A stretch of DNA of 64,000 bases from Buchnera aphidicola (Ceratovacuna japonica) (GCA_024349705.1 AP026065.1:186001-250000), one strand, 5' to 3'. Shown: positions 30,016-41,638, numbered from the stretch's first letter. The notes: generated by a model not told the origin, from the letters alone. Made by a program: numbers and translations.

Positions 30016-30540
30016 TTATTTCTTATATATTTTTTTTATTTCTGACAAAATTTTTTTTATCCACATATTTATTCTTTTTTTACTTTTTTTATGTTGCCTA
30101 TCTTCATCTATAGCTAAACCTATAAATTCTTTTTTATTATATAAAGCTTTAGAAGATTTAAAAAAATAACCTTTGTTAGGCCACTTTCCTATTAAAATTG
30201 CTCCGTTTTTTTTAACAATTTTATATATTTTCCACATTGCATCACAAAAATATTCTGAGTAATCTTCTTGATCTCCACATCCAAAAATTGCTACTATCTT
30301 GTTTTTAAAACTTATTTTTTTTAAAATAGGTAAAAAATCGTCCCAATCAGATTGTAGTTCTCCATAATACCAAGTAGGAACTCCAAAAATTAATATTTTA
30401 TATCTATCTATTATTTTTTTTGTAGAATCAGATATATCATATATAAAAGTATTTTTAGAATTTATTTTTTTAAATATTCTTTTTGCTATTTTTTCTGTAT
30501 TTCCTGTATCACTCCCAAAAAAAATTCCAACTTTTTCCAT
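30016..30540 (-). CDS. fldA: Flavodoxin 1
   Basis: FMN electron carrier serving radical-SAM and other reductive enzymes; LipA in this window is a likely client. 174 residues (E. coli 176). Phosphate-binding loop [14 protein letters not shown] near residues 7-20, [16 protein letters not shown] for the FMN 50s loop, and [15 protein letters not shown] for the 90s loop. Confidence 0.96.
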   Translation of the reverse strand: MEKVGIFFGSDTGNTEKIAKRIFKKINSKNTFIYDISDSTKKIIDRYKILIFGVPTWYYGELQSDWDDFLPILKKISFKNKIVAIFGCGDQEDYSEYFCDAMWKIYKIVKKNGAILIGKWPNKGYFFKSSKALYNKKEFIGLAIDEDRQHKKSKKRINMWIKKILSEIKKIYKK

Positions 30541-30768
30541 TTTTTAAACCTTAAAAGTAATAATAAAATAAAATTTTTTAAATAATATTATATATAAAAA
30601 AAAATTTTAATATTAAATATTTTGTAAAATTTATTTTTAATAAAGATTTTATATAAAAAGTTATTTTTTTAATAAAAAAAAATATTATTAATTTTTATAT
30701 TTTTTTTTTGTTTTGATATATTAAATATATAAAAACTTTTATTAAATATTTTTTTAAATTAAATCAAT

Positions 30769-31512
30769 ATGAAAAATATAGAGCTAGAAAAAATAATAAA
30801 CAAAAAATTAAGTACAGAAAAATATAAAGATTATATATTTAATGGTTTGCAAATAGAAGGAAAAAAAAAAATAAATAGAATAATAACAGGAGTAAGTATA
30901 TGTAAAAAATTAATAAAAATAGCAATATATAAAAAAGCTGATGCTATAATAGTACATCATGGAATGTTTTGGAAAAATGAAAAAAGAATAATAAATAAAA
31001 TTAATAGAAAAAGATTAAAATTAATATTAGAAAATAATATAAATTTATATTGTTGGCATTTACCATTAGACTTTAACAAAAATATTGGAAATAATGTACA
31101 AATTGCAAAAAAACTTAAAATAAAAATTAAAGGGAAAATTAATAATTTTTTATTTTGGGGAACTTTTAAAAAAATAATTTCTTTCAAAAATTTAAAAAAT
31201 AAAATAAAAAAAAAATATTTTAAAACACCTTTTTTTTATAAACAAAATTTAAAGAAAAAAATTAAAAGTGTTGCCTGGTGTAGCGGTAAAGGGCAAAAGT
31301 TTATTGTAGATGCAGCAAATTTTGGAGTTGATGCTTTTTTAACTGGAGAAGTTTCAGAAGAAACTATGCATTATGCAGACGAATATAAAATATATTTTTT
31401 TTCAATGGGGCACCATTCTACGGAAATAGATGGAATAAAAAAATTAGGAGAATGGATACAAAATAAATATAAAATATATACTAGTTTTGTTAACATTAAT
31501 AATCCAATTTAA
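30769..31512 (+). CDS. ybgI: NIF3-like dinuclear metal protein YbgI
   Basis: Member of the NIF3/YbgI family, a toroidal hexamer with a two-metal centre; its exact function is unsettled. 247 residues, the same as E. coli. Metal-site and family motifs: NGLQIEGKKKINRIITGV, ADAIIVHHGMFW (two His), WHLPLDFN, GVDAFLTGEVSEET and the C-terminal MGHHSTE. In enterics it sits near the sdh/suc region; here it lies 30 bases before sucA, and the two may be co-transcribed. Confidence 0.93.
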   Translation: MKNIELEKIINKKLSTEKYKDYIFNGLQIEGKKKINRIITGVSICKKLIKIAIYKKADAIIVHHGMFWKNEKRIINKINRKRLKLILENNINLYCWHLPLDFNKNIGNNVQIAKKLKIKIKGKINNFLFWGTFKKIISFKNLKNKIKKKYFKTPFFYKQNLKKKIKSVAWCSGKGQKFIVDAANFGVDAFLTGEVSEETMHYADEYKIYFFSMGHHSTEIDGIKKLGEWIQNKYKIYTSFVNINNPI

Positions 31513-31542
31513 TATTTTTTTTAATTTAATACATAAAAAAAA

Positions 31543-34224
31543 ATGAAAAAACATAAAATAAAAAATAAAATTTTTAGATTTTTTAACATATATAATCAAA
31601 GTTATATAGAAAATATTTTTTTAAAATTTTTAAAAAACAAATACTCTGTAAGAGAAGAATGGAAATTTTTTTTTAAAAGTTTTTTAAAAATTAACAAAAA
31701 AAAAAGTATAATAAAAAAATATGATATAAAAAATCTTATATTATTTTTTAGATCATATGGACATATCATATCAAAAATAAATCCAATAAAAAAAGTAAAA
31801 AAAAATATAAAACAATTTTTATATTTTAAAAAAAAATATAAATTTATTAACAAAAAAAATAATAAAAAAAATAAAAAAATTGAATTAGATTATATAAAAA
31901 AATATAAGATAATGAAAAAAATATATTCTGATTCAATAGGTTTTGAATATATGCACATGGAAATGGAAAAAGAAAAAAAATGGATAAAAAATAATATAGA
32001 AAAAAAACAAAAAAATAATTTTACTATAATAAAAAAAAAGAAATTATTAAAAGATCTAATAAAAACTAATTATTTTGAAAAATATTTACATACAAAGTTT
32101 ACTGGATCAAAAAGATTTTCTTTAGAAGGTTCTGAAATTATAATTCCTATGTTAAAAGAAATAATAAAAAATTCACAAAAAAACTATATAAATAGAATAA
32201 TAATAGGAATGGCACATAGAGGGAGAATAAATGTTCTTAGAAATATATTTAAAAAACCATTAGAAGAAATATTTAGTGAATTTGATGACATCATGTTAAA
32301 AGAAAAAAATAATATTGATGATGTAAAATATCATTTAGGTTATAAAAGAACAATTTTTAAAAAACATAATAAGGTATATTTAGAAATAAAAAATAATCCT
32401 TCTCATTTAGAATCTATATATCCTGTAGTTCTAGGATCTAGTAAATTTTATTTAGAAAAAAATTTGAAAAAAAAAAATAAAAAAAATGTACTCCCAATAT
32501 TAATACATGGAGACGCATCTATAAGTGGGCAAGGAATAATACAAGAAACATTAAACATGTCTAGAACCAAAGGTTTTAATATAGGAGGTTCTATACACAT
32601 AGTAATAAATAATCAAATAGGATTTACAACATCTAAAATTTCAGAAATGAGATCTAGTAAATATTGCACAGACATATCAAAAATGATTTCTTGTCCTATA
32701 TTTCATGTAAATTCAGATTTTCCAGAACAGTCAATTTTTGTAATAAATTTAGCTATAAAGTTTATAAAAAAATTTAAAAAAGATGTATTCATAGATGTAG
32801 TATCTTATAGAAGACATGGACATCATGAATCTGATGATCCATATGCAACTCAACCACATATGTATAAAATTATAAAAAAACATTTGCCTTCATATAAAAT
32901 ATACGAAAAAAAATTAATAAAAAATGGTGAAATATCTTCATATGAAGTAAAAAAAATAAAAAAAAATTATAACGAATTTCTTGAAAAAAAACAAAATAAA
33001 TATAATAAATTAATTAAAAAAAGTTATGAGAAAAAATATATAAAAAATAATTTTAATAATTACTTAAAAAATAAAAAAATTAATTTTTTAGATTTAAAAA
33101 AACTATCTATAAAAATAAATACAATACCTAATAATATAACCTTGCATAAAATAGTGGAAAAAATATATTACAATAGAATGTTAATGTCTAAAGAAAAAAT
33201 AAAATTTGACTGGAGTGCAGCTGAAGCTTTATCAATAGCTACTTTGCTAAAAAAGGGAATTTCATGTAGAATTTCAGGAGAAGATGTATCTAGAGGGACT
33301 TTTTTTCAAAGACATGCAATAATATATGATCAAATAAAAAATTCTTTTTATATACCTTTATGTAATGTAAATAAAAAAAGTAATTTTTGCATATGGAATT
33401 CTTCATTATCAGAAGAATCTGTTCTTGCTTTTGAATATGGATATTCCATATCATCTAAAAATACTATTAATATATGGGAAGCTCAATTTGGAGATTTTGC
33501 TAATTCAGCTCAAGTTATAATAGATCAATTTATATCATCAGGTAAAAAAAAATGGGGTGAATATTGTAAATTAATAATTTTGCTTCCTCATGGATATGAA
33601 GGGCAAGGGCCAGAGCATTCTTCTGCAAGAATAGAAAGATTTTTACAATTATCTTCAGAGAAAAATATGCAAATAGTTTATCCTACTAATTCAAGTCAAA
33701 TGTATCATATTATACATGATCAAATATACAAAAAAAAATATTCTCCTTTAATAATAATGTCTCCAAAATCTATGTTAAGAGATTCTAGGTCTTTTTCTTA
33801 TTTAAAAGAAATATATTTAAACAAATTTCAAAAAATAATTTATCAAAAAAAAAAATGTTATAAAAATATTAAAAAAATAATTTTTTGTTCAGGGAAAATT
33901 TATTATGAACTTGAAAAAAATATAAAAAAAAATAACATAAAAAAAATATTAATAATAAGAATAGAAAGATTATATCCATTCCCTAAAAAACAAATAAAAA
34001 AAATATTAATATTATGTAAAAATGTTAAAAATTTTGTATGGTCTCAAGAAGAACCTAAAAATCAAGGAGCATGGACTTTCATAAAAGAGAATATGGAAAA
34101 AGTAATATCAAAAAAATTTATATTAAAATGTATAAGTAGAAATTCTTCATCTTCTGTATCAACTGGATCTATTAAAAAACATAAAAAAGAAGAAAAAAGA
34201 ATAATAAAAAATTCTTTATATTAA
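31543..34224 (+). CDS. sucA: 2-oxoglutarate dehydrogenase E1 component
   Basis: Thiamine-diphosphate decarboxylase of the 2-oxoglutarate dehydrogenase complex. 893 residues (E. coli 933), shortened mainly in a Lys-rich N-terminal 180 residues. Clear blocks: [30 protein letters not shown] (ThDP/Mg site region), [14 protein letters not shown] [23 protein letters not shown], and in the C-terminal half [16 protein letters not shown] and [21 protein letters not shown]. SucB follows after 19 bases; the E3 subunit (lpdA) is not in the window. Confidence 0.96.
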   Translation: MKKHKIKNKIFRFFNIYNQSYIENIFLKFLKNKYSVREEWKFFFKSFLKINKKKSIIKKYDIKNLILFFRSYGHIISKINPIKKVKKNIKQFLYFKKKYKFINKKNNKKNKKIELDYIKKYKIMKKIYSDSIGFEYMHMEMEKEKKWIKNNIEKKQKNNFTIIKKKKLLKDLIKTNYFEKYLHTKFTGSKRFSLEGSEIIIPMLKEIIKNSQKNYINRIIIGMAHRGRINVLRNIFKKPLEEIFSEFDDIMLKEKNNIDDVKYHLGYKRTIFKKHNKVYLEIKNNPSHLESIYPVVLGSSKFYLEKNLKKKNKKNVLPILIHGDASISGQGIIQETLNMSRTKGFNIGGSIHIVINNQIGFTTSKISEMRSSKYCTDISKMISCPIFHVNSDFPEQSIFVINLAIKFIKKFKKDVFIDVVSYRRHGHHESDDPYATQPHMYKIIKKHLPSYKIYEKKLIKNGEISSYEVKKIKKNYNEFLEKKQNKYNKLIKKSYEKKYIKNNFNNYLKNKKINFLDLKKLSIKINTIPNNITLHKIVEKIYYNRMLMSKEKIKFDWSAAEALSIATLLKKGISCRISGEDVSRGTFFQRHAIIYDQIKNSFYIPLCNVNKKSNFCIWNSSLSEESVLAFEYGYSISSKNTINIWEAQFGDFANSAQVIIDQFISSGKKKWGEYCKLIILLPHGYEGQGPEHSSARIERFLQLSSEKNMQIVYPTNSSQMYHIIHDQIYKKKYSPLIIMSPKSMLRDSRSFSYLKEIYLNKFQKIIYQKKKCYKNIKKIIFCSGKIYYELEKNIKKNNIKKILIIRIERLYPFPKKQIKKILILCKNVKNFVWSQEEPKNQGAWTFIKENMEKVISKKFILKCISRNSSSSVSTGSIKKHKKEEKRIIKNSLY

Positions 34225-34243
34225 TAGGATAAATATAAAAAAC

Positions 34244-35410
34244 ATGAAAAATAATATAATTAATATATATGCTCCAGAATTTCCGGAATCAGTAACAAAT
34301 GCAAAAATAATAAGTTGGAAAAAAAAAAAATATGAAGAAATAAAAAAAAATGAAACTTTATTAGAAATAGAAACAGATAAAATAATTATGTCAGTACCAT
34401 CACCTTCAAATGGAACTTTAAAAAAAATATATAAAAAAGAAGGTTCTAAAATAAATTCAAAAGAAGTTTTGGGAAAAATAAAAAATAATGTAGAAAAAAT
34501 CAAAAAAATATATGAAAAAAAAATTTCTCCATCTATAAGACGTTTAATTAAAAAACATAATTTAAATGAAAATAATATACATAATTTTAAAAGAAATAGA
34601 ATAACTAAAATGGATATAAATGAAATTATAGAAAACAAAAGCAAAAAGGATAAAATATATAATAAAGAAAATGAAAAAGAAAATTTAAAAAAAATAAAAA
34701 ACAAAAATATTAAAAATAGTTATACTGTTTTAATGAGTAGTTTAAGAAAAAAAATATCTGAAAGACTAGGAAAAACTAAAAACAATGCAATAATGTTAAC
34801 TACGTTTAATGAAGTTGATATGAAACAAATAGTTAAAATTAGAAATAATTATAGAAAAATTTTTGAAAATAAATATAAAATAAAATTAGGATTTATGTCT
34901 TTTTTTATAAAAGCAGTAATAGAATCTCTTAAAGAATTTCCAGAAATAAACACTACTATTAACGGAGAAAAAATTACATATTATAACTGTTATAATATTA
35001 ACATAGCTATTTCAACTAATAAAGGTCTAATAGCTCCAATAATAAAAAATGCAGACATTATGAGCATGCAAGAAATAGAAAAAAAAATAATTAGTTTAAA
35101 AACAAGAGCAGAATCTGGCGATTTAAAAATGTCAGAAATGTACTCAGGAAGTTTTACTATATCTAACGGTGGTGTATTCGGATCTTTATTTTCTACTCCC
35201 ATTATAAATCCTCCTCAAACAGCTATATTAGGAATACATACTATTAAAAATAGACCAGTAGCAATAAATAACAAAATAAAAATAAGACCTATGACATATT
35301 TATCTTTATCTTATGATCATAGAATAATAGATGGAAAAAGTGCTATAAATTTTCTTAATTACATAAAAAATATTTTAGAAGATTTTTCTAGAGTTGTACT
35401 TAAAATTTAA
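34244..35410 (+). CDS. sucB: Dihydrolipoamide succinyltransferase (E2 of 2-oxoglutarate dehydrogenase)
   Basis: 388 residues (E. coli 405). Domain order: lipoyl domain (about 1-75) with the lipoyl-lysine in [13 protein letters not shown]; a Lys/Asn-rich linker; the peripheral subunit-binding domain with [13 protein letters not shown] near residues 88-125; and the catalytic domain (about 160-388) with [10 protein letters not shown] and the active site [16 protein letters not shown]. Needs lipoate made by LipB and LipA. Followed by a 12-base perfect stem. Confidence 0.96.
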   Translation: MKNNIINIYAPEFPESVTNAKIISWKKKKYEEIKKNETLLEIETDKIIMSVPSPSNGTLKKIYKKEGSKINSKEVLGKIKNNVEKIKKIYEKKISPSIRRLIKKHNLNENNIHNFKRNRITKMDINEIIENKSKKDKIYNKENEKENLKKIKNKNIKNSYTVLMSSLRKKISERLGKTKNNAIMLTTFNEVDMKQIVKIRNNYRKIFENKYKIKLGFMSFFIKAVIESLKEFPEINTTINGEKITYYNCYNINIAISTNKGLIAPIIKNADIMSMQEIEKKIISLKTRAESGDLKMSEMYSGSFTISNGGVFGSLFSTPIINPPQTAILGIHTIKNRPVAINNKIKIRPMTYLSLSYDHRIIDGKSAINFLNYIKNILEDFSRVVLKI

Positions 35411-35417
35411 AAATATA

Positions 35418-35463
35418 AAAACTATAGATACTTTAAAAATAAAAAAAATAGATCTATAGTTTT
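35418..35463 (+). terminator. Terminator hairpin after sucB
   Basis: Positions 35418-35429 are the exact reverse complement of 35452-35463 (12 pairs, 22-base loop), starting seven bases after the sucB stop and followed by T-rich sequence. The loop is longer than in a classical terminator. Confidence 0.5.
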
Positions 35464-35654
35464 AATTAATTTAAAAAAATATTATTTAATATAAAAAATA
35501 TTATATAATTTAAATATATTAAATATGAGCATTGTTTTTTATAAAAAATAATAGTAAATTATAAAAATAATAAAAAATTTTTTATGAAATATTAATTGTA
35601 AAAATTATTAAAATAATTATAACTTTATTATAAAAAAATAAGATAAAATATTAT

Positions 35655-36347
35655 ATGAAGAAAATAGAATTAGTTTTAATAAGGCATGGTGAAAGTATTT
35701 GGAATAAGTTAAATAAATTTACTGGATGGAAAGATATAAACCTTTCAAAAAAAGGTAAAAAAGAAGCAGATATTGCTGGAAAATTATTATTAAAAAAGAA
35801 TTTTATTTTTGATATGGCTTTTACTTCATTGTTAAAAAGAGCAATACATACTACATGGATAATATTAAAAAAAATAGATAGATTATGGATACCAGTTCAC
35901 AAATCATGGAGATTAAACGAAAGACATTATGGATCTTTACAAGGATTGAATAAACAAGATGTATCATTAAAATATGGAAAAGAAAAAGTAAAAGAATGGA
36001 GAAGAAGTTATAAAACAATTCCTCCAAAAATTGATTTAAAAGATAAAGATTTTCCAGGAAAAGATCCAAAATATTCTCAATTAGAATGTAGTGTGATACC
36101 TAGATCTGAAAGTTTAAAATGTACTATAAATAGAGTTCTTCCATATTGGAACAAATTTATTTTACCTGAACTAAAAAAAAAAAAAAAAATTATTATAGTA
36201 GCTCATGGAAACTCCTTAAGAGCGTTAATAAAACATTTACATCATATAGATGAAAAAGATATTATAAAATTAGAGATTCCAACAGGAAGACCAATTATAT
36301 ATGAATTTGACAATGACATACAGCCAATAAAGTTTTTTTATTTATAA
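35655..36347 (+). CDS. gpmA: 2,3-bisphosphoglycerate-dependent phosphoglycerate mutase
   Basis: Interconverts 3- and 2-phosphoglycerate. 230 residues against 250 in E. coli. Catalytic His11 in [32 protein letters not shown]; second histidine in [27 protein letters not shown]. The missing 20 residues are the flexible C-terminal tail that closes over the active site. The product chain runs from GapA to PykA, both in this window. pfkA follows after 34 bases. Confidence 0.96.
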   Translation: MKKIELVLIRHGESIWNKLNKFTGWKDINLSKKGKKEADIAGKLLLKKNFIFDMAFTSLLKRAIHTTWIILKKIDRLWIPVHKSWRLNERHYGSLQGLNKQDVSLKYGKEKVKEWRRSYKTIPPKIDLKDKDFPGKDPKYSQLECSVIPRSESLKCTINRVLPYWNKFILPELKKKKKIIIVAHGNSLRALIKHLHHIDEKDIIKLEIPTGRPIIYEFDNDIQPIKFFYL

Positions 36348-36381
36348 AAAACATACTTTTAAAAAGGATTATTATAAAAAA

Positions 36382-37344
36382 ATGATAAAAAAGATTGGAG
36401 TGTTAACTAGTGGAGGGGATGCCCCAGGAATGAATGCTGCTATTAGAGGAATAGTAATTACAGGTATTAAATTAGGAATAGAAACATTTGGTATAAAATA
36501 TGGATTTTTAGGATTGTATAAAAACAAAATAAATAAATTAAGTAGAAATACAGTACATAATATAATAAATAAAGGAGGAACATTTTTAGGATCTTCCAGA
36601 TTTCCACAATTTAGAGAAAAAAAAAATAGATTTATTGCAATAAAAAATTTAAAAAAAAATAATATAGATGCTTTAATTGTAATAGGAGGTGATGGCTCTT
36701 ATTTAGGAGCACAAAAATTAAATGATATGGGAATTTCTTGTATTAGTATTCCTAGTACTATAGATAATGACGTATCTGGAACAGATTATACTATAGGGTA
36801 TTATACAGCTTTAGAAACAATAGTAAAGTCTATAGATAAAATAAGAGATACATCAACATCTCACAATAGAATTTCTTTAATAGAAATAATGGGTAGAAAT
36901 TGTGGATATTTAACTTTATTATCTTCAATAGCTGGCGGATGTGAATTTTTAATAACACCAGAAAAAAAAATTTCTAAAAAAAAACTACTAGTAAAAATAT
37001 TAAAAAATATAAAAGAAGGAAAAAAAAATTTTATAATATTAATTACAGAAAATTTATATGATATAAAAAAACTTGCTGAATACATAGAAAAAAAAACATA
37101 TAAAGAAACCAGAGCAACCATTTTAGGTCATGTACAAAGAGGTGGAACTCCAGTAGTTTACGACAGAATTTTAGCATCACGAATGGGATCTTATGCTATA
37201 GAAATATTAAAAAAAGGATTTTCAGGAAGATGTATTGGTATAAAAAATGAAAAAATAGTACATAGTAGTATTAAAAAATCTTTAAATTATACAAAGAAAA
37301 ATTCAACACATTATTGGTTGAATTTATCTAAAAAATTATTTTGA
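36382..37344 (+). CDS. pfkA: ATP-dependent 6-phosphofructokinase
   Basis: Committing step of glycolysis. 320 residues, exactly the E. coli length. GVLTSGGDAPGMNAAIRG at the N-terminus, GGDGSYLGA, catalytic TIDNDVSGTDYTIGY, EIMGRNCGYL and GHVQRGGTPVVYDRILASRMG. An AAGGATT ribosome binding site lies upstream. Its last nine bases overlap the end of convergent tpiA. Confidence 0.97.
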   Translation: MIKKIGVLTSGGDAPGMNAAIRGIVITGIKLGIETFGIKYGFLGLYKNKINKLSRNTVHNIINKGGTFLGSSRFPQFREKKNRFIAIKNLKKNNIDALIVIGGDGSYLGAQKLNDMGISCISIPSTIDNDVSGTDYTIGYYTALETIVKSIDKIRDTSTSHNRISLIEIMGRNCGYLTLLSSIAGGCEFLITPEKKISKKKLLVKILKNIKEGKKNFIILITENLYDIKKLAEYIEKKTYKETRATILGHVQRGGTPVVYDRILASRMGSYAIEILKKGFSGRCIGIKNEKIVHSSIKKSLNYTKKNSTHYWLNLSKKLF

Positions 37345-38100
37345 AAAAGAATCTATGATTTTTATTATTGGAAATAATGTTTTTATTTCTAAAGAAGCGC
37401 CTCCTACTAAAATTCCATCTATATGTTTTTTAGAAATAAAGTTATATACATTATTTTTTGATATTGATCCTCCATATTGAATAATAATATTATTTTTTTT
37501 AAAAAAATTATCTATTTCGCAAATATAATTTTTTATTGAAAAATGTATATCATTTACATAATCTGGATCAGCTGAAACACCAGATCCTATAGCCCATATT
37601 GGTTCATAAGCAATAATGGAATTTCTAAAAGATTTTTCTCCACATTTTATAAAAATTGTATCTATTTGTTTTTTAATGAACATATAAGATTTGCAGAAAC
37701 TTTCTTTTAAAAACTCTCCTACACACAAAACAGGAATTAAACTATTTTTTTTAATAATATTAAATTTTTTTGATATAATATTATCATTTTCATAATGATT
37801 TTTTCTTCTTTCTGAATGACCTACTATAACATATTTTACATTGAAATCTTTTAACATAATTGCAGAAGTTTCTCCTGTAAAAGCTCCCTTTAAATTAATA
37901 TCTACATTTTGAGCAGATAAACTTATTTTACTTTTTATATTACTTAAAATATTATATGAATCGCTTAAATATATAGTAGGAGGTGATATAGATATATCAT
38001 TTTTTATTTTAAACTTATTGCACAAATTATTTAACTTTGTAAAAAAACTTTCTAACATATTTTTATTTCCATTAAGTTTCCAATTGCATAATATTAGCAT
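37336..38100 (-). CDS. tpiA: Triosephosphate isomerase
   Basis: 254 residues (E. coli 255). Catalytic residues: Asn6 and Lys8 in CNWKLNGNK, His95 in IVGHSERR, Glu166 in AYEPIWAIGSG; phosphate loop QYGGSIS and GILVGGASL. GAGG eight bases before the ATG is a good ribosome binding site. A perfect 11-bp hairpin lies about 27 bases upstream of the start. Overlaps convergent pfkA by nine bases. Confidence 0.97.
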   Translation of the reverse strand: MLILCNWKLNGNKNMLESFFTKLNNLCNKFKIKNDISISPPTIYLSDSYNILSNIKSKISLSAQNVDINLKGAFTGETSAIMLKDFNVKYVIVGHSERRKNHYENDNIISKKFNIIKKNSLIPVLCVGEFLKESFCKSYMFIKKQIDTIFIKCGEKSFRNSIIAYEPIWAIGSGVSADPDYVNDIHFSIKNYICEIDNFFKKNNIIIQYGGSISKNNVYNFISKKHIDGILVGGASLEIKTLFPIIKIIDSFSK

Positions 38101-38126
38101 ATTTTACCTCAAACATTTTATCTGAA

Positions 38127-38156
38127 CTAAGTTACTGTTTTGTGTCAGTAACTTAG
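38127..38156 (-). promoter_or_regulatory. Perfect hairpin in the rpsA-tpiA interval
   Basis: CTAAGTTACTG (38127-38137) and CAGTAACTTAG (38146-38156) form an uninterrupted 11-bp stem with an 8-base loop. It is on the transcribed strand after rpsA and just before tpiA. No T tract follows on the reverse strand, so it could be a terminator-like processing site or a tpiA leader element. The rest of the 180-base interval, where ihfB stands in enterics, holds nothing recognisable. Confidence 0.5.
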
Positions 38157-38280
38157 AGAAGATTTTATATTAAACACAAAATTTTTTAATAGTACAAATT
38201 TCCTATCACTTTGTTTTATTTGAAAAAAAAATAAAAATATTTGTTTATATTTAAAGAACATTTTAATAATATAAAATTTA

Positions 38281-39900
38281 TTATTTAATTTGTTGTTTCT
38301 TTAAAAAAATTTTTTTTTTAATTTTTTTTAAAAAATTATCTAAAAAAGATATGTTTACTATTCTATTCTTCTTATCAAAACTATCTATTTTATATTCAAT
38401 TTTATCACCAAAATTTATCTTTAAAAAAGAACTATTATTTATAAAATTATTTGATATATTTAATTTTAATATAGCTTTAACTCCTTTAGAAAGATTTACA
38501 TATATTTTTTTTTCTTCAATCTTGGAAATTGTACCTATAACAATAGATTTCTTTTTGTGTTTTTTCATATATTTTTTAAATGGATCTTCTTCTAATTGTT
38601 TAATTCCTAAAGAAATTCTTTCTCTTTCTACATCAACTTGCAATACTACAGCAGTAATTTTTTCATTTTTTTTATATTTTTTAGATGACTCTTCTCCATA
38701 AGAAAACCAAGAAATGTCAGACAAATGAATTAATCCATCTACTTCGCCTTTTAGACCAACAAATATTCCAAAATCAGTAATTGATTTTATTTTTCCTTCT
38801 ACTATATCTCCTTTTTTATATTTTTTAGAAAAAATTTTCCATGGATTTTTTGTACATTGTTTTAAACCCAAAGATATTCTTCTTCTATCTTCATCTATAT
38901 CTAATATCATAACTTTTATGTTATTGTTTAAATTAGTTACTTTTGAAGGATGTATATTTTTATTATTCCAATCCATTTCAGAAATATGAACTAATCCTTC
39001 TACTCCTTCTTTTATTTCTACAAAACATCCATAATCAGTTAAATTAGTAACTTTTCCTAATATTTTTGTTCCTACTGGATATTTTTTTGAAATGTTTGTC
39101 CATGGATCTTTACTTAATTGTTTTAACCCTAAAGATACTCTTACTTTATTTTTATCAAATTTTAAAATTCTTATTTTAATTTTTTCTCCTAATTTTACTA
39201 TTTCATTTGGATGTTTAACTCTTTTCCATGCCATATCAGTTATATGAAGCAGACCATCAACTCCTCCTAAATCTATAAATGCTCCATAATCTGTTAAATT
39301 TTTAACTACACCTATGATGTTTTCTCCTTCCTTTAAGTTTTTTAACAATTTGTTTCTTTCTTCAGCATTTTCAAACTCTATTACAGCCTTTCTAGAAACG
39401 ACTACATTATTTCTTTTTTTATCTAATTTTATTACTTTAAAATTTAATGATTTACCTTCCAAGTCACTAGTATCTTTAATAGGTCTAATATCTACTAATG
39501 ATCCTGGTAAAAATGCTTTTATTTCCTTTAGTTCTACAGTAAAACCACCTTTAACTTTACCATTTATAATTCCTTTTACATTAGAAACATTTTTATGTGC
39601 TTCTTCTAGCTTTTCCCAAGATTCTTTTCTTTTTGCTTTTTCTCTAGATAATAAAGTTTCTCCAAACCCATCTTCTACAGTGTCTAAAACTACTTCTATA
39701 TTATCTCCAATTTTTATGTCTAATTTTCCGTCAGAATTTTTAAATTGATCTATAGATATTCTAGATTCAGATTTTAATCCTGCGTCAACTATAACTATAT
39801 CTTTTTCTATATCTATCACAGTTGCTTTTATAACAGAACCAGGCTTAGTTTGAATCTTTTGCAAAGATTTTTTAAATAGTTCTGTGAATGATTCATTCAT
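38281..39900 (-). CDS. rpsA: 30S ribosomal protein S1
   Basis: Binds mRNA on the 30S subunit. 539 residues (E. coli 557). Six S1 repeats can be traced, at roughly 18-88, 105-170, 190-258, 275-347, 362-434 and 449-520; repeats 3 to 5 show the strong signature [20 protein letters not shown] and its copies, and repeat 6 is the most drifted. The protein keeps Gly, Val and Asp better than its neighbours. Neither cmk upstream nor ihfB downstream, its partners in enterics, is present. Confidence 0.97.
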   Translation of the reverse strand: MNESFTELFKKSLQKIQTKPGSVIKATVIDIEKDIVIVDAGLKSESRISIDQFKNSDGKLDIKIGDNIEVVLDTVEDGFGETLLSREKAKRKESWEKLEEAHKNVSNVKGIINGKVKGGFTVELKEIKAFLPGSLVDIRPIKDTSDLEGKSLNFKVIKLDKKRNNVVVSRKAVIEFENAEERNKLLKNLKEGENIIGVVKNLTDYGAFIDLGGVDGLLHITDMAWKRVKHPNEIVKLGEKIKIRILKFDKNKVRVSLGLKQLSKDPWTNISKKYPVGTKILGKVTNLTDYGCFVEIKEGVEGLVHISEMDWNNKNIHPSKVTNLNNNIKVMILDIDEDRRRISLGLKQCTKNPWKIFSKKYKKGDIVEGKIKSITDFGIFVGLKGEVDGLIHLSDISWFSYGEESSKKYKKNEKITAVVLQVDVERERISLGIKQLEEDPFKKYMKKHKKKSIVIGTISKIEEKKIYVNLSKGVKAILKLNISNNFINNSSFLKINFGDKIEYKIDSFDKKNRIVNISFLDNFLKKIKKKIFLKKQQIK

Positions 39901-40289
39901 ATTTTATAAATTTTAACATTGTTTAACATAAATTTTGTATCCTACAAAAAATAGTTATATTTTTTTTACTAATTATTTTCCTTATTTATTAGATGAAATT
40001 TATATATTTTTATACATTAAAATATTGATATTTTCTTACAAAATAAAAATTTATTTCTACTAATTTTAATATTTTTTCATTAACTATTTTAACTATTGAT
40101 ATAACTAACTTTAAATATTATATTAAAATATTTTATAACAATATTAAAATTAACACTACAACATAAGTCTTGCAACTTGCAAACATTTTTCATTTATTTA
40201 TAAAATAATTTATAAAAAATTTTTTAAAAATTATAAATTAAACAATATATTAATTTCAGCTATTAAAAAAAAATTAATTTACAAAAAAA
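39901..40289. other. Gene-free stretch upstream of rpsA
   Basis: 389 bases where enteric genomes carry cmk; no remnant of it is recognisable. On the reverse strand a short island with more G and C (about 40151-40182, with two tandem TTGCAA) includes TTGTAG (40156-40161) and TATAAA (40132-40137) at an 18-base spacing, a possible rpsA promoter that would leave a leader of over 200 bases. Confidence 0.4.
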
Positions 40290-41579
40290 TTATTTTTTAA
40301 AATTACTTATAGAAAAAAGATTTTCAAAATATTTAGGAAAGGTTTTCTTAACACAATCTGGATTTAAAATAGTAATTTTTTTTTCAGATAATGCAACTAA
40401 AGAAAAACACATTGCCATTCTATGATCTTCATAAGTTTTTATTTCACAAGATATAAACTTTTTTGGAGGATTAATTTCTATAAAATCTTTTCCTTCTATT
40501 ATAATAGATCCTACTTTTCTTAATTCTGCCGACATAGCTTTAATTCTATCGGTTTCTTTTACTCTCCAATTATAAATATTTTTTATAGTAGTTTTTCCTT
40601 TAGAAAAAAGAGCTAAAATTGCAACCGTCATAGCTACATCAGGAGTGTCATTCATATCTATTTCTATAGAACTTAAAGATCTTTTTTTTACAATTACAGA
40701 ACTATTACCAATATTTACATAAGATCCCATTTTTTTTAAAATTTTAATAAATTTTATATCTCCTTGTATACTATTTTTACCAATTCCATTTACCTCTACT
40801 TTTCCTCCTTTTATAGCTGCCGCTGCTAAGAAATAAGACGCAGAAGAAGCATCTCCTTCTACAAAAAAAGATTTTGGAGAAATATAGTTTTGATTTCCTT
40901 TAATTTTAAAATAATAATAATTTTTATTAAATACTTTTATTCCAAAAATTTTCATTAATTTAATAGTCATATTGACATATGGTTTTGAAACCAAATTATT
41001 TGTTATAAAAATTTCTGTATTTTTCTTTGCTAAAGGAGATGCCATTAATATGGAAGTTAAAAATTGACTAGAAATTTTTCCATTTAAATAAATTTTACCT
41101 CCTTGAAAACCTCCTTTTAAAATTATTGGTGGATATCCATACACATTTTTATATTTTATTTTAGCCCCAGAACTTTTTAATGATTCAACTAAATGTTTTA
41201 TAGGTCTACAATTCATTCTATTATTTCCATACAATTTTATATTGTTTTTATATAAAGAAAAAATTGAAGTTAAAGGCCTCATAGCTGTTCCAGCATTTCC
41301 TAAAAATATAGAAATTTTTTTTTTAAAATTAAATTTGTCTTTAGATCCAGATATTAACAAAGTACTATTCAACTTATCATAATTTATTAAAAATCCAATT
41401 TTTTTTAATGCTTTTATCATATAATAAGTATCTTCACTAAATAAAAAATTTTTTATTAAAGTTTTACCACTAGAAAGAGCAGATAAAAGTAATACTCTGT
41501 TAGAAATACTTTTAGATCCTGGTAAATTAATTTTTCCATTTATTTTTGATATTGGATATATAGTAATTTTTTTTTTCAT
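40290..41579 (-). CDS. aroA: 5-enolpyruvylshikimate-3-phosphate synthase
   Basis: Penultimate step to chorismate, feeding tryptophan and phenylalanine synthesis. 429 residues (E. coli 427). INLPGSKSISNRVLLLSALS with the PEP-site lysine; FLGNAGTAMRPL; EGDASSASYFLAAAAIKGG; DTPDVAMTVAIL; and NWRVKETDRIKAM. Downstream of serC on the reverse strand, the enteric serC-aroA operon, with a 59-base spacer. Confidence 0.97.
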   Translation of the reverse strand: MKKKITIYPISKINGKINLPGSKSISNRVLLLSALSSGKTLIKNFLFSEDTYYMIKALKKIGFLINYDKLNSTLLISGSKDKFNFKKKISIFLGNAGTAMRPLTSIFSLYKNNIKLYGNNRMNCRPIKHLVESLKSSGAKIKYKNVYGYPPIILKGGFQGGKIYLNGKISSQFLTSILMASPLAKKNTEIFITNNLVSKPYVNMTIKLMKIFGIKVFNKNYYYFKIKGNQNYISPKSFFVEGDASSASYFLAAAAIKGGKVEVNGIGKNSIQGDIKFIKILKKMGSYVNIGNSSVIVKKRSLSSIEIDMNDTPDVAMTVAILALFSKGKTTIKNIYNWRVKETDRIKAMSAELRKVGSIIIEGKDFIEINPPKKFISCEIKTYEDHRMAMCFSLVALSEKKITILNPDCVKKTFPKYFENLFSISNFKK

Positions 41580-41638
41580 GAATTTCCTATAAAATTTTTA
41601 TAAAAACTTAAACTAATTTTAATATATATAAAAAATAA

